Source: Pochonia chlamydosporia 170
Taxonomy: Eukaryota; Ascomycota; Sordariomycetes; Hypocreales; Clavicipitaceae
Direction: 5' to 3'
Assembly: GCF_001653235.2 (NCBI RefSeq)
Contig: NC_035794.1
Location: 4,030,001 to 4,094,000, forward strand
Length of the DNA: 64,000 nt
In this document: positions 1 to 11,620 of the stretch, piece after piece
Layout of the letters: every line of letters begins with the position of its first letter
How positions within the stretch are numbered: the stretch's first letter is position 1
Position numbers and translations under genes: made by a program
Notes under the pieces: model-generated
The model's input: only the letters and a program-made list of their open reading frames with translations
Database searches by the model: none
Told to the model about the DNA's origin: nothing

Positions 1-255
1 GCGGATAGGACCGGTGGCAGTGCTTCCTTCAGCCAAGTCAAACTGACTGTCATATTGGTCCTTCATGTTACTCTTTTCCACAGGGACACCAACTCGTCTG
101 AGTTGTCGCAACTCTCTACGGATAGCATAGTTGCGGCCCGTGTATATCACGCCGGCTATCACGGAACTCAGCAAAACCGCAAGCACCGCGATGCCTTGAA
201 GGATCAGTGAGGGTGTCAATGCGGCCCGACAAGTCTGTAAAAAGGAGAGCAGCAT
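1..255 (-). CDS. N-terminal part of a membrane-anchored protein, possibly MOSC-domain (partial)
   Basis: The minus strand is open from an ATG at 255 to the window edge, giving 85 codons. A short N-terminus is followed by one strongly hydrophobic helix at about residues 15-38 (SLILQGIAVLAVLLSS onward). A basic stretch with RRELRQLRRVGVPVEKS follows, then an acidic linker with DQYD, ending GPIR at the edge. That layout, with one anchor followed by a basic, positive-inside segment, suggests an N-terminally anchored protein whose soluble domain lies outside the window. Some fungal MOSC-domain proteins have a similar N-terminal anchor and linker, so that is my best guess, but no MOSC residues are visible. 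Upstream sequence offers no better start. I am fairly sure that the frame is coding and unsure of the function. Confidence 0.45.
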   Translation of the reverse strand, partial: MLLSFLQTCRAALTPSLILQGIAVLAVLLSSVIAGVIYTGRNYAIRRELRQLRRVGVPVEKSNMKDQYDSQFDLAEGSTATGPIR

Positions 256-3200
256 CTCGTCGGATAGTACGCGGTGGCAGAAGTTGCTGATACTCCTTGG
301 ATGAAGAAGGTGAGATATCTCGTGGTTGAAGATTTTGTATGACAAAGACTCCCTGTTTTGAGGTTCCGGCTTCGCAATGCAAAGCCGCTGTGTGAATCGC
401 CACAACAAATGCCTGCTGTGTTCCTTCACGGCGGATTCCCCGCCTGGAAAAGTTCTTTGTGGTCCATATTAATATTCATCCTAATAGTGGGCCAAAATTG
501 TCAATCGCGCCCAGAAGGCGCAATTCTGTTGTTCGTGTAGAGGCTGATGACAACAATAACGCGATACTTTTTTGACAAGCTTCAAGCCTTGTGAGTGAGT
601 CTAATGAGGAACAATTCGCATTGAGCTGTGGGTTGTACCTGCGATGATGAGGTGTGCGTGGACGTGCCGTCAAGGATGGTCAATTGTCGGAGAACGAGCT
701 CAGACTACCAAATGCGTCAAGTTGTGACTCTATTCCACTGAACTTCTCAGTCCACATTGTTCTTTGGCAACATTAGTTCTTCATAATTTCGATACTCGCC
801 CTGCCGTTTTAAGACACCAGACTGCTCTCGGAGATTTCGTCATAACGTCGGCAATTTATGGTGGAACTCGATTAATATAGGGTAGGCCCAAGTAGCAGAT
901 TTGAGTGTTGATATGAGATTTCCAACTTCATGTCACTACGTCTTCTCAATTAGAGGTCTGACATGGACTTTGAAAATGGGAAATGTACAGACTTTTGAAG
1001 GTCTCTTACATCGAAATAAAGCTCAGGATACTCAGGAAAGCATGATATGCGCCGAACTGGCCTGGGTGGGTGACGTTTAACAGAAAAGGCATAGTATCTT
1101 TGCTTTGGAACGAATGCACTGGGGTGGATGCATTTTGCTATTGCAATGGAACGACTTTAGCAACTGTAATTACATATTCCAAAATAGATCTTGCCTGAAA
1201 AGCTGCCCACGCTGATACTTACCTGGCCTTCAATGTCATCTTGTCCTTAGACGAAGTTGGTAATGGAATAAAGATTTGTCGCCGTAAACCAACACGCAAT
1301 GCTCAATCAAAGTATCAAGTACTCATCATTGTCATTCAATCTGGCAAAAATGCCTTTCCATGACTCGTAAAGTTGAAGTTCAGGGTTTTCAAAGCAGCCT
1401 TCTCTTCCCATATGAGAAACTGCCTGATTGTGTGTGTCTCCTTGCTGCTAATAGTATTTGACTGTTTTGTTCACATATGTCACTCACTGGGCCTTGGAGT
1501 CTGACTCCCACACAATGTTCTGGACTCGTTGGTCTCGTTGGATTCGTACCTTGTCGAGTTGCCCGCTTTTACGCCTACATTCGGCGATATCCTCTTTCAT
1601 CTGCCAACCGCTAAGATCGTCAATGGATCCATAGTTAAAGCCGTGCTTTGTACAAAACAAATACTTTACACGAGATGAATTGTCTTAACCGAGGCATCCA
1701 CTACAACGTTGGCTAGCAGAATTAGAGGCAGAGACGATGGGTACTCCGTGAGGAGACAGTACCTGTTGACCCTCATCATGTCTTGTCCAGACAAGCAAAT
1801 TGCGGGATATACGCTATAAGGACTAAGACCTGCGTTGGTGTTGTTAGTGTCTCTGAAGAATGTCTCTAATAAACGGTGTGTGCCGCTGCAAGTCATTGCT
1901 GGCTGTCAAACGTACCTAATAACACCAAGGCAGCATGGCAGCTCTGAGTAAGGTATTGCGCTAATTCCAAGCAAAATCTGCGTCATTGTCAATAGCCTGG
2001 TCACAAAACTAACGGCTCTTTTGTAATCCTGGACACCCTGGACCAAGAGTTGGCTGTTTTGTGTCGGGATTCCTGGTATGGCTACGGCAATAGCCGTTGA
2101 TCCAGACCTGACTGATATGTCAGACTAGATAAACTGAGAGATAGAGCTGATTGACCTACAGCTACTTGAGGCGACTTTCTATGACTGCCCATGAGGATTC
2201 CAGAGCTGAAAGCCCCATAACTCGGCATATATCATCCTGGTTCATGTGACATCCGCACTACTTCCGGGTCGGAAACCCCGGCGTTTGTTGACCTCAAAGT
2301 CTGTACAGCTGACGACTCCTCTCCATCACGAGTCTGGTTTCCGCCGGCTGACATGGATGGAATCAAGGTCAAATGTTGACTCTGCCCACCACATGCCAGA
2401 CCGGATGTGAGACATCGGTAGTTTTGGGGTTGACTCTTGTCGCACTACGCGTGCCGTTAGTTACGGATCTTGCTACCGGCAAATACTGTGTAACACGACG
2501 GAGATGCTTGGGACGATGCGAGGAGTTGAGATGACCACGAGAGCTGGTCATTTTCTTACGACGGCCACAGGTTTTAGCAAGCAGATGAACTGAGTGGCGT
2601 CCCGGTCTTTGTTCTTTTCGCATCGATCCCCAGTGACACCGCGGTCCGTCTCCAGTGGCGTCAAGCGGAGTCTGTTGCTCCTCCATTCGTCAAGATAAAA
2701 TATTGCTGCCGGCTAAGACGCGCAGAATCAAAGCTAACGGTCGTTGTCTATGTGTGAGATGAGGCAGGGTATTCTGCCACAGGCGCCGATCAGCTTCGTT
2801 GTGGCGATGGAATTTAGAGCCTGTTTGCCCTGTTTCTTTGCTTTTGCTCACCAAGTCTGGAATAAGGCTGAGTCGTTGATGAAGAGCCCGCCACGGAGGC
2901 ACAAGTGAACCAACGAACTAAGCACTAGAGGTCATTCCCAAACATGAACATGATTCAATGGTAATGAGGCTGCCCCACTGACGACCAAACTGGTCGCAAC
3001 TTGGCTTGCTTTAGCCAGCCGGGGAAGAGGAAAGAAGGCGTAATACGCCAGTTTAGGTACATAACTGCTGAGTTGTCAACGAAGACCCTGGTCATACTAA
3101 CGGGTGTTATCCACTAAACGGGTCTCTCGTGATGATGGGGAGCTTGCTCAGTGGAAAGCTGATGAGCAACGTAGGTTACGTTTTGCTGACCTCGGCAAGG

Positions 3201-5470
3201 TTGAGCGTGGGCAGGGGAATGTGTAGAAATAAGTTGTCTCCTTGCGATATTTGGCTGGCTGAAAGCCCCAACGTTTCTCCGGTTACAAAATGTCGTGTTC
3301 ATGAGGAAGTCATGGTTTCACAACTCATGTACATATGCACATGAACACTGCATACCCCGTCTGTGCGCGATAACAATCACAAACACACTTTGGACGTATC
3401 GCTTGTAGTATTCGCCCGTGGGTTTCGGAGGCAAGCCCGACGGCAGTTCAGGCCACGTTTATTTGTCCCAACATGGTGGCTCTCAGTCCGTAACAAGAAA
3501 TCCGAAGCTGGAGGCATGACGACAGAAAACGTGTAGTGAGTGACACGACAAGTTCCCTGTTTCAGAGATTCGACCCAATGCAGCAGCAACCTCCTCTCTA
3601 GTAGGTACCCGATACAACCAAGGTTCTCACAAATATTGCCAATTTTCCCCCCAACCCGGTTCGCGGCGGTAGCCATATTGGGCACACATTACCTGCAACA
3701 ACTGCATCACTGCCCAAGGGAGACTTGTTATGTACTCATGATTGGTGGCGGGTAAATGCGCCTCGCTGCAGGTTTCATGCAGTCGGCACTGACGATCGAA
3801 AACTAACTTACAAATGTCTGTCTGTTTTGCAAAAGAAGAAGTACCGCAGACCATAAGGCAATATACTTGTCCGCAGCTACCATCCGTTCACGACGATTAG
3901 TCTAGATGTGGTAAGACATGCGTTATCCTTCCAATCACTGGACCGTTTACCTCGACCAGGAGAGAACCCCAATAACAACAAGTGTCGTATGCTTGGCCCG
4001 CAATGGCTATTGTGCTTTTTTAATCAGACGCCTCGGAGTCAAGAATAGATGCTAGTAACTGGGTTGGGTAATCAGCTACTGCACTGTAGGAAAGAAGCCC
4101 ATTTTCGGTGGAAGACATTTTCCATGTTTCTTCACTTGCAAAAGACGGATTTGCTTTGGGACAGCTTGCAACTAAACTAAAATATGCCCTATGCATGGGT
4201 TCATCTATTAATCCGTGGACTACAAAAAAACTGTGATCTAGAAAAAGAGCATTCCTCTTCCCAGACTGGTTGCCTTACCAGGTGACCGTGCCATCAAGAG
4301 CTCGGGACAACTGGTTGTGAGACCGCGGACGTCATTGCTACTTAATCCTGTCGTGACCCCGTACCGAAACAAAAAGAGAAGTCGGACGTAGAGTGTTCTC
4401 AATGACACGCAAGCCAAGCACCATTCTCACCACATATCTAGTTCGAGCATAGCTACCATGCTCTGCCGAGGACATCCAAGAGGAGGGGCGTCGTATCAAA
4501 GATGCGAGCATGTCAAGGTGTGGACCCTTTTGGCCTACATGAAGATGTGTGGCGTTCCATGAGTTCAGAATCGTACTGTTCCCCGACATCTGAGGACAGA
4601 TTGCTGACGTAGGGTGCTGAGGACAATCTTGTCCCAAGGCCTTCTCGAAAGAGCTTTTATTGCGATTGTGCGCGACATACCTCATTCAACCAAGTATGAA
4701 CCGGGCTTAGATTCTCACGTGCATCCTTTGGCTCGCTAAAAATATCAATGACTTATCAGTTTCTCCCGACAATAGTTGATTTGACCATGCTACCACCATC
4801 CACGCCAAACTGGTGTCTGATGTTGGAATGGTTTGGAGATCATGCGGCTCGGCTTTCACCGACGTGTGATATTGGTCATCATAAGTTCCCCGACACTATC
4901 GACATCCTCTCCAGGCATCAGATTCTGCAAAAACTCTGCACGTATCCAGAGACGTGCTAGTCCACATGACGACCTCCATGGGTTGAGTGGGACTATACCG
5001 ATAAAATGGAGACATGCATGGAAATACCAAGGTGTAAAACATTCGGACCGTTCCCTTGGTACAGACATAATGTGCAGTGTTACCAGGCGCATATGACAGA
5101 AGCTGGGGTGTGTGAGTATACACCCTTGGAGCCTCGGATGGAGCGAATTCTTGAGCCATATGAACAGCAGATCACAGATTTCTTCCACCTCTTCACACCA
5201 AGTCTGCAACTAGTCACTTGTATGACTGGCATGACTGGCATCAATTCACAGGGACTCGAGATTTAACCGATGATGGAGGTTCTCACCGGCACATACGGAC
5301 CTGCAGAGTTATATTTAAACCAGTGAAGATATTTTGTTCTCCAGAATTTGCACAGATCTTCCATCCATATCCATCATTCTTTCTGACGTAATCTCTTTCA
5401 CTGCAAAGCACCCAAAGGTAAGTATTTCACTTCGCTCCTAGCCTATGTTCTCCACATAAACATCGACGAT
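256..5470. other. Gene-free stretch of 5.2 kb
   Basis: No open frame here is long or recognisable, and no set of short frames could be joined by good splice sites into a known family. Base composition is balanced and not extremely AT-rich. The only stretch with protein-like composition is an ATG-initiated 86-codon plus-strand frame at 5006-5266, rich in Phe, Pro, Tyr and Cys, just before the flavoenzyme gene. I could not extend it upstream through splice sites or name a family, so it may be a decayed exon or chance. The last 200 bases should hold the promoter of the next gene. Confidence 0.5.
5310..5319 (+). promoter_or_regulatory. TATA-like box of the flavoenzyme-hydrolase gene
   Basis: TATATTTAAA lies 152 bases before the start codon at 5471 in an otherwise mixed-composition region. 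Its position fits a core promoter, but no transcription start data can be seen. Confidence 0.4.
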
Positions 5471-8400
5471 ATGTACTCGAAGAGGATGAAAGACGGATAC
5501 GCCCGCCTTCCATCGTCCAGTGAACCTGGACTGGATGGCGGGAAGAAAGTACCCAAGACACAGAACTACCCACGCATATCATGCCCCGTTGAGCTGATAC
5601 AACCGTCATACGATTGCGTTGTCATTGGCTCCGGATATGGCGGTGGTATTGCTGCTTCGCGAATGGCCCGCACTGGGAAGTCTGTCTGTGTTCTTGAGAG
5701 AGGAAAGGAGCGGTGGCCAGGCGAATATCCTGTAGGACTGAAAGACGTGTTCAGCGAATTACATACTACGGGAGCTTCAACAAGATGGCCATTGGGTCGT
5801 GGGTCTCCAACTGGCATGTACCATATAGTTGCTGGGCAAGGCCAAAGCGCCCTAATGTGTAATGGTATGGTTTCTGTTTACCAGAAAGTTCTACGAAGTT
5901 ATTAATATTCCTGGGTATTTAGGCTTGGGGGGCACCAGCCTGATTAATGCAAACGTCTTCTTGGAGGCAGACGAAGCCACATTATCGATGGAAACATGGC
6001 CACCAGAAATCCGACAGAACCCAAAATGCTTAAACCAATGTTGGTACTTGTTTCTTGAACTCCATAATACGTAATGAATGCTAATAGTGATATCATGTGC
6101 TTAGATTATCAAAGAGTGAGAGACGTGCTGGAGCCAACTCCTTATCCGGACGACTGGCCAAAGCTGAAAAAAATGGAAATCTTCAAACGGCAAGCTCACA
6201 TGATGGGCTTGGGAAGCCGATACTACAAAGTTCCACAAACCACACGCTTCCGTCCCGGAATAAATAGCTGTGGAGTTGACATGTTGCCGTCTTCACTGAC
6301 TGGACAAGACGCAACAGGGGTCAATGACAACTCAAAGACAACCACACTGGTGACGTATCTTGCGGATGCGTGGAACTGGGGTGCTGAGATGTTTTGCGAG
6401 TGCGAGGTGAGGTATATCGAGAAGGTCAAGGACAGCCGTGGAGGTTATATTGTGTACTTTGCCTGGCATGGCCACAAGCGCGGCAAGTTCAAGGACCGAC
6501 TTTACGAAGATTTACTATGGGTGCATGCCCGAGATGCGGTTTTCCCCGGAGCGGGTTCTCTGGGGACCACTGAAATTCTTTTGAGAAGCAAAGAGCTGGG
6601 CTTGCCGATGAGTGACTGCGTTGGACAGGGCATGAGCGGGAATGGTGATATGCTGACTTTTGGGTAATCCTTTATCCCCTCTCCAAGAATGATAGATCGC
6701 AAGCATTGCTGACACAATGTACAGGTACAACACTAACCGTGACGTAAATGCCATCGGGCGGCAACGGCCGAATCCTCAGAACCCAGTTGGACCGACCATC
6801 AACGCGACTATTGATATGCGAGGAAACCTTGGCAAACCGCTGGACGGTTTTGTCGTGCAAGAAGGGGCAGTACCACAGGCACTGGCTAGGCTTATGCAAA
6901 CCATAGTGGATTTGCAACCTAATGGAAATCATAAGAAAGTATCGAGTATTCGTCGAGCAGGAAAAGCCGTTGCGAGATGGAAAAGTCGATTACTGGGACC
7001 ATATGTGTGTGGCGGCGCAGTGCAGAAAACGCAAATATTTCTGATCATGTCACATGATGGTCAGTGTTCATTTCATGACGTAAATGCGCATAAAGTATTG
7101 ACTTCTTTTATTCTAGGCAGTCAAGCAACGCTAAGATTAGAGAATGACAAGCCCATACTTGAGTTTCTGGGCGTTGGGCATAGCGATCGAGTGAAGCGAC
7201 TTCATGCCTTGCTCGCGAAAGCAACGGAGGCAGTTGGAGGAACGATAGTAGATAACCCTTTTCATGGTGTCTTTGGTGATCAGCATCAAGTTACCGCACA
7301 TCCCCTTGGGTAAGCAGATTACTCTGTCAACCTATGCATTGAGAGCGTGGGTGCTAATCGTGTTGTGTGCAGTGGCGCATCCATGTCCTGGAACGGTACA
7401 GGTGCTCATGGGGTCACAAATCATGTTGGTGAAGTGTTTCTGGACAACAGTACTTCTGAAACACATTCTGGTCTCATTGTTGTTGATGGTGCAGTGATTC
7501 CAGGGGCTCTTGGTGTGAACCCAGGAGCGACAATATCTGCGTTAGCTGAGAGGGCTGTTGAGCACTATGCGCGACTTAATGGCCTTCATATCAGTAGGGA
7601 ATCTAATGGAGTCCTAGATTTGTATGGCAATCCAGCTCACTGCCTTCGACCACAAACACCCGACATAACGACCACCATTCAAGGTTCTGCTCGGACATTG
7701 AGTTTGACTAGAACGACTGACGAGAGGCGTCTTATGCGACGCTTGGATCCAGTACGACATGGTGGACCTAACACTGTCTCGTTCACAGAACGTATGTCTG
7801 GATATCTACATGCACGAAACAACTTGCGCCTTCATGAAAAAGGGGGACATACAAATGCGTTCCAGGCAGGTAGATCCCGGGGCGAGGCGGCACGGCTGCT
7901 CACGAGTAACGTCATGTATGTTGCGGAACGAGTCGATTATAAAAGCCCGAAAAGACTGTACAAAGGAGTAGTCACCGGTATCCTGACATGTCCGTCTATC
8001 AACGGATCGCCATTCATGATATCTCGCGGCGAAGTGGAGTTGCTACGGCCGGATGAAGAGGTTTCGGAGACGATCAAAGTGACGTATCGGTTTGACATGG
8101 CAGGTATTAATGGCCGTCGTCTTGGTTTCCACGGATACAAGGTCATTGACTCATCGGTGTCGATGAGCTTCAAACAAATGTGGCGTTCCACAACTACGCT
8201 CAATGTCACTATCACGGAGCTTGATGACACCAGGCCATCGACACAATCAGCGTGTGCATCAACCAGCACATCACCCAGATATGAGGCTCTCGCCAAACAA
8301 AATCAAGAAAACACAGCAGCAGAATACGGGTCCAGTGAGAGAACAATCGCCGCAGGAGTTTTACGAATACGATTCAGCGACTTCCGGAAACAGCTTTTGA

Positions 8401-9728
8401 CGCTGACACCGATGGGCAAGTCTCTGCTTGCAAAGGCTGCAACACTGACTCAGTTCACATTTTATTTCAGTAGTAAACTCGTTCCCCATTTCCTATTACC
8501 CATGGCACCCCTACAGTATACTACAATGCAGCACGCCGAATTCATTAACCCGACTCCACCAACACAAACAGTTATCGTCACCGCGAGTGATGGAGTACGG
8601 ACGAAATTACACATGTGGGAGCCACAAATCGAGAATCTTGCTGAAGATGCCTTTGGAAATCCTGTGTCTGTTCAAAACTTGTTCATGATTCCTGGAGCCG
8701 CGGTCGACCACCAAATATATGCTCTACCTACCATCCCTATAAACGCAGTCAACTATTTTACACGAGCTGGCTATCGGGTTTTTGTTACTGTTCATCGAAT
8801 AGGTATCGTGGACCACCCTGAAGATAAATCTTGGACAACATATGACGCCAGACTGGATATCAAAGCCTGCCTGGAGCACATCCGAGCCACTCAAAACACG
8901 AAGAAGGTGTATACAATTGCACATTGCATGGGATCCGTAGCCTTTGCATGCGGATTGCTTGATGGCACAATTCCAGCCGATTGGATTCTAGGAATTACGT
9001 GCAGCCAGGTGTTTATGAACCCTGTATGGAGCAAATCGAACATATTCAAGACATCTATCGGGCTGGACAAAGTTTATGCTCGCTTGGCTGGCCACTGGTT
9101 TAATTGTAGAGCCTCGACTAAGGAGGGTGTGCTTCAAAGCGCCATAAACCAATTACTACGATTCTTACCAGATCAAAGGGGTGAAAAATGCAGCAATGCC
9201 TGTTGCCATCGCATTACGCTGCTATTCGGGCGTTGTTGGAGCCACTTCAACCTGAACGAGGCAACGCACCGACATATGGACCGATTCTTCAATGGCGCGA
9301 ACATGACGCTTATGCCTCTACTGATGCGCATGGGACGCTTTGGTGCTGTATCAACGAATGGCCCGACATACCAAGACCTCACAGGGGCGCATAACGTGGA
9401 GCGCTTAAGAGGCATTCCGTTTTTTTTCTTTTCCGGAGGAGACAGTGATGTTCTCTCACCGGTAGCCACACAGAAGACGTATGAAAAGCTGTGTGACACT
9501 TTCGGTCTGTCTGCTGGAAGAGCATGTGGAGGTGTACAGTATCGCAGAAAGGTGATTCCCGGCTATGGCCATCTGGATGGCTGGATGGGACGGAATGCGT
9601 GGAGAGATGTGTATCCGATGGTACGAGAGGAGGTTGACCGAGTTGTCAAGGGGGAAGCCTACCGGTTCCAAGAACGTGCGAATCCTTTTAGTGATGCTAT
9701 GGCGATGCAAAGACTTGATGACATATAA
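5471..9728 (+). CDS. GMC oxidoreductase (cholesterol-oxidase type) fused to alpha/beta-hydrolase
   Basis: Six exons: 5471-5864, 5923-6040, 6106-6663, 6725-7059, 7117-7309 and 7373-9728. They encode 1,317 residues and all junctions keep phase. Residues about 46-80 form the FAD-binding Rossmann motif (VVIGSGYGGG, then VLERG). The GLGGTSLINANV block, FGYNT, SHDGSQATLRLEND, and the C-terminal HPLGGASMSWNGTG with VVDGAVIPGALGVNP are hallmarks of cholesterol-oxidase-like GMC enzymes. A middle region (about 600-900) contains GVVTGILTCPSINGSPF. The C-terminal third is an alpha/beta-hydrolase: NLFMIPGAAVDHQIY, the nucleophile elbow AHCMGS with Cys (about residue 1051) instead of Ser, and a late His (about 1266) in PGYGHLDGW. 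The likely role is oxidation plus hydrolysis of a sterol or other hydrophobic substrate; the substrate is not known. Exon 4/5 is joined through a 57-base intron that has no stop and keeps frame. Confidence 0.88.
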
Positions 9729-10031
9729 TGACAGTCATGATGTAATGATGCGTGTTGGTCGCTTGTACTCAGTTTGAATGGGGGAGGATGAGAAGTCGGT
9801 CAACAGTTACATATGCAGCGTAAAGTTCTGCAAGAACACCTCGGACCGATATATGATAAGGCTATTGTCTTATAGTTGACAAATTGCTAGCTCTCGATAA
9901 TTCAATGACATGATGCAGTAACCCCTTGTGTCGTTAAGTCATATGTTGATAAATGCTAAATATTACCGTCATACTGATGACCTAGGCCAATTCTCATAGC
10001 TTGGTAGCCATAACATCACCAGCTCCATCTA
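9729..10031. other. 3' intergenic region between convergent genes
   Basis: This stretch of 303 bases separates two convergent genes and should hold both 3' untranslated regions. It is AT-rich with scattered TATAGTT/TAAATATT strings. I see no gene or clear terminator signal. Confidence 0.5.
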
Positions 10032-11620
10032 TTAACCATCTAATAACAACTGGACTCTGCTGCTCCCGTCCTGCTCCAAACTCTTGCTTTCACAGCCGTC
10101 GTCTTGTCCAAGACCTTCGTTGTTAGTGCTGGCTGGCAGGGACTCGGCATTCCCATCCCTGTGTCCGTCGTGGACGTCATGACGGTTCTTGATGAGTGTT
10201 TGGACACGAATGCAAGTGCATTCCGCCCAATCGGTCCTGCATTTGTGTTTTCCTACTTTTCCTTTTCTGCCGATCGTCTCTATGCCATTGAGTTCGACAT
10301 TATCCCCCACGACATCTGCGCTTCGTACATATGAGCTTCCCTTTATCAGCCTCGGAGCCATGTGGGTGACAAATTTATGAATGGTAGGAAGAGATGCGCA
10401 AATGACCAAGAGGTTTGCTTCAGCCATGCTAGAATACAACGAACTTGATTAGTCTGAGGTCACGAAACTAGTGCAGCCGGAGGTAACGTACGCCCAAATC
10501 ATAATCCACGTAACATCCCAAGTCGGGTCAGTGCTGCGAAGAAAGCCCGGAAGAAAGACAATACGAATTATGGACGTGACACATGTGCTGAAATCAGGCG
10601 ATTGCGTTAGAACTCCCATTTCGTGTGATGGCGAGCAATCGGGGCGGTGGCGGCTGGGGTAGGTACTTACAACGAGCCAAGGAAGAAGACAAACAACAGA
10701 CTCAACTTCTGTGTCCAGTGTATTTGCACCTTGTAAATAACTGGAAGCGGAAGGCAGAATAACATTACATCAGACGTAATGTTTAATGCAGCAAAGAAGA
10801 TGTATAAAGCGCGTACGTTTATGCACTCTCCTGTTACCGCGGGATCAAATGTCCAGCTCAACAAAATGGGATTGCAGGCGAAGATCAAGGAAAAGATTAC
10901 GCTAATTGTGTAACCCAATATGATAAAGAGAGAAACATAGCCTAACCATACAAACCACCTTTCAGGCGATAGCCGGACGTAGAATATCAGAATTGATATT
11001 TTGCCGCATCCGCTAGCCAGAAAGTAAAGAGGAGTTATGATATATAGGAGCTAGCTTGTAGTTAGCTTATGCAGTTCCAATGGACCTAATTACGTGCCTC
11101 GGGTGCGTACCAATAAAAACAGGTTATACTTTTCAAGGGATAATTCCCAACCGTGAATGCCACAAGCGCCCTGGGCAAACATATCTGAGGCATGGATGTT
11201 AACTCTAAGATGGCAGGTATCAGTCTTCATTGGCACCAGACTTACACACAGCTAGTGGAAGACCACCTTGGCAGGATACCTGGTTGTAGCTATCAGAATA
11301 ATGCCTCTCTGGAGTTCCATTGTGCAACTTGTTCGGTATGCACCCACCCAAGCAAGTAGTAGAAATACTATTAAATAGTCTTAGCATTGGTTACACAGAA
11401 GGCGGGATCGCCTAATGCACGTACCATCGTCCAACTGAGTCTTGCCTATAATAACGAGCTTTGTGTACACCCGTTGGGCTACAAATAGCACGCTACAGAC
11501 CGTGCCCACGCCATAAGCCCAGTATACCTGCGGAATGCCTTGGCGCTGCGGGTTATTTAGGTCGACAAGGTAACCATTTGGCGGAGGTAACAGGGTGGTG
11601 AAATTGCTGGTTTCTGGCAT
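10032..11620 (-). CDS. Seven-transmembrane fungal rhodopsin-domain (Pth11-like) protein
   Basis: Six exons on the minus strand: 11620-11425, 11367-11280, 11204-11111, 11050-10671, 10587-10492 and 10428-10032. They encode 416 residues with every junction in phase. The family pattern is clear: a short N-terminus, TM1 (YWAYGVGTVCSVLFVAQRVYTK), QLDD before TM2, a GACGIHGWEL loop, then TM helices including ILIFYVRLSPERW, GYTISVIFSLIFACNPI and ALNITSDVMLFCLPLPVIYK. ACVTSIIR-like FTCVTSIIRIVFLPGF and NLLVICASLPT follow. The C-terminal 90 residues are polar and likely cytoplasmic. There is no CFEM domain, unlike the receptor gene at 25573. Such proteins sit in the plasma membrane and are proposed surface sensors; the ligand is unknown. 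The start at 11620 is the first ATG; frames further up use only non-ATG codons. Confidence 0.85.

Noticed and set aside
2369..2902. Two minus-strand frames in near succession, possibly a mobile-element remnant
   Set aside because: No transposase or reverse-transcriptase motif, terminal repeat or target duplication is visible.
5006..5266. 86-codon frame with protein-like composition before the flavoenzyme gene
   Set aside because: It cannot be extended through splice sites and no family is recognised; kept only as a remark in the gap entry.
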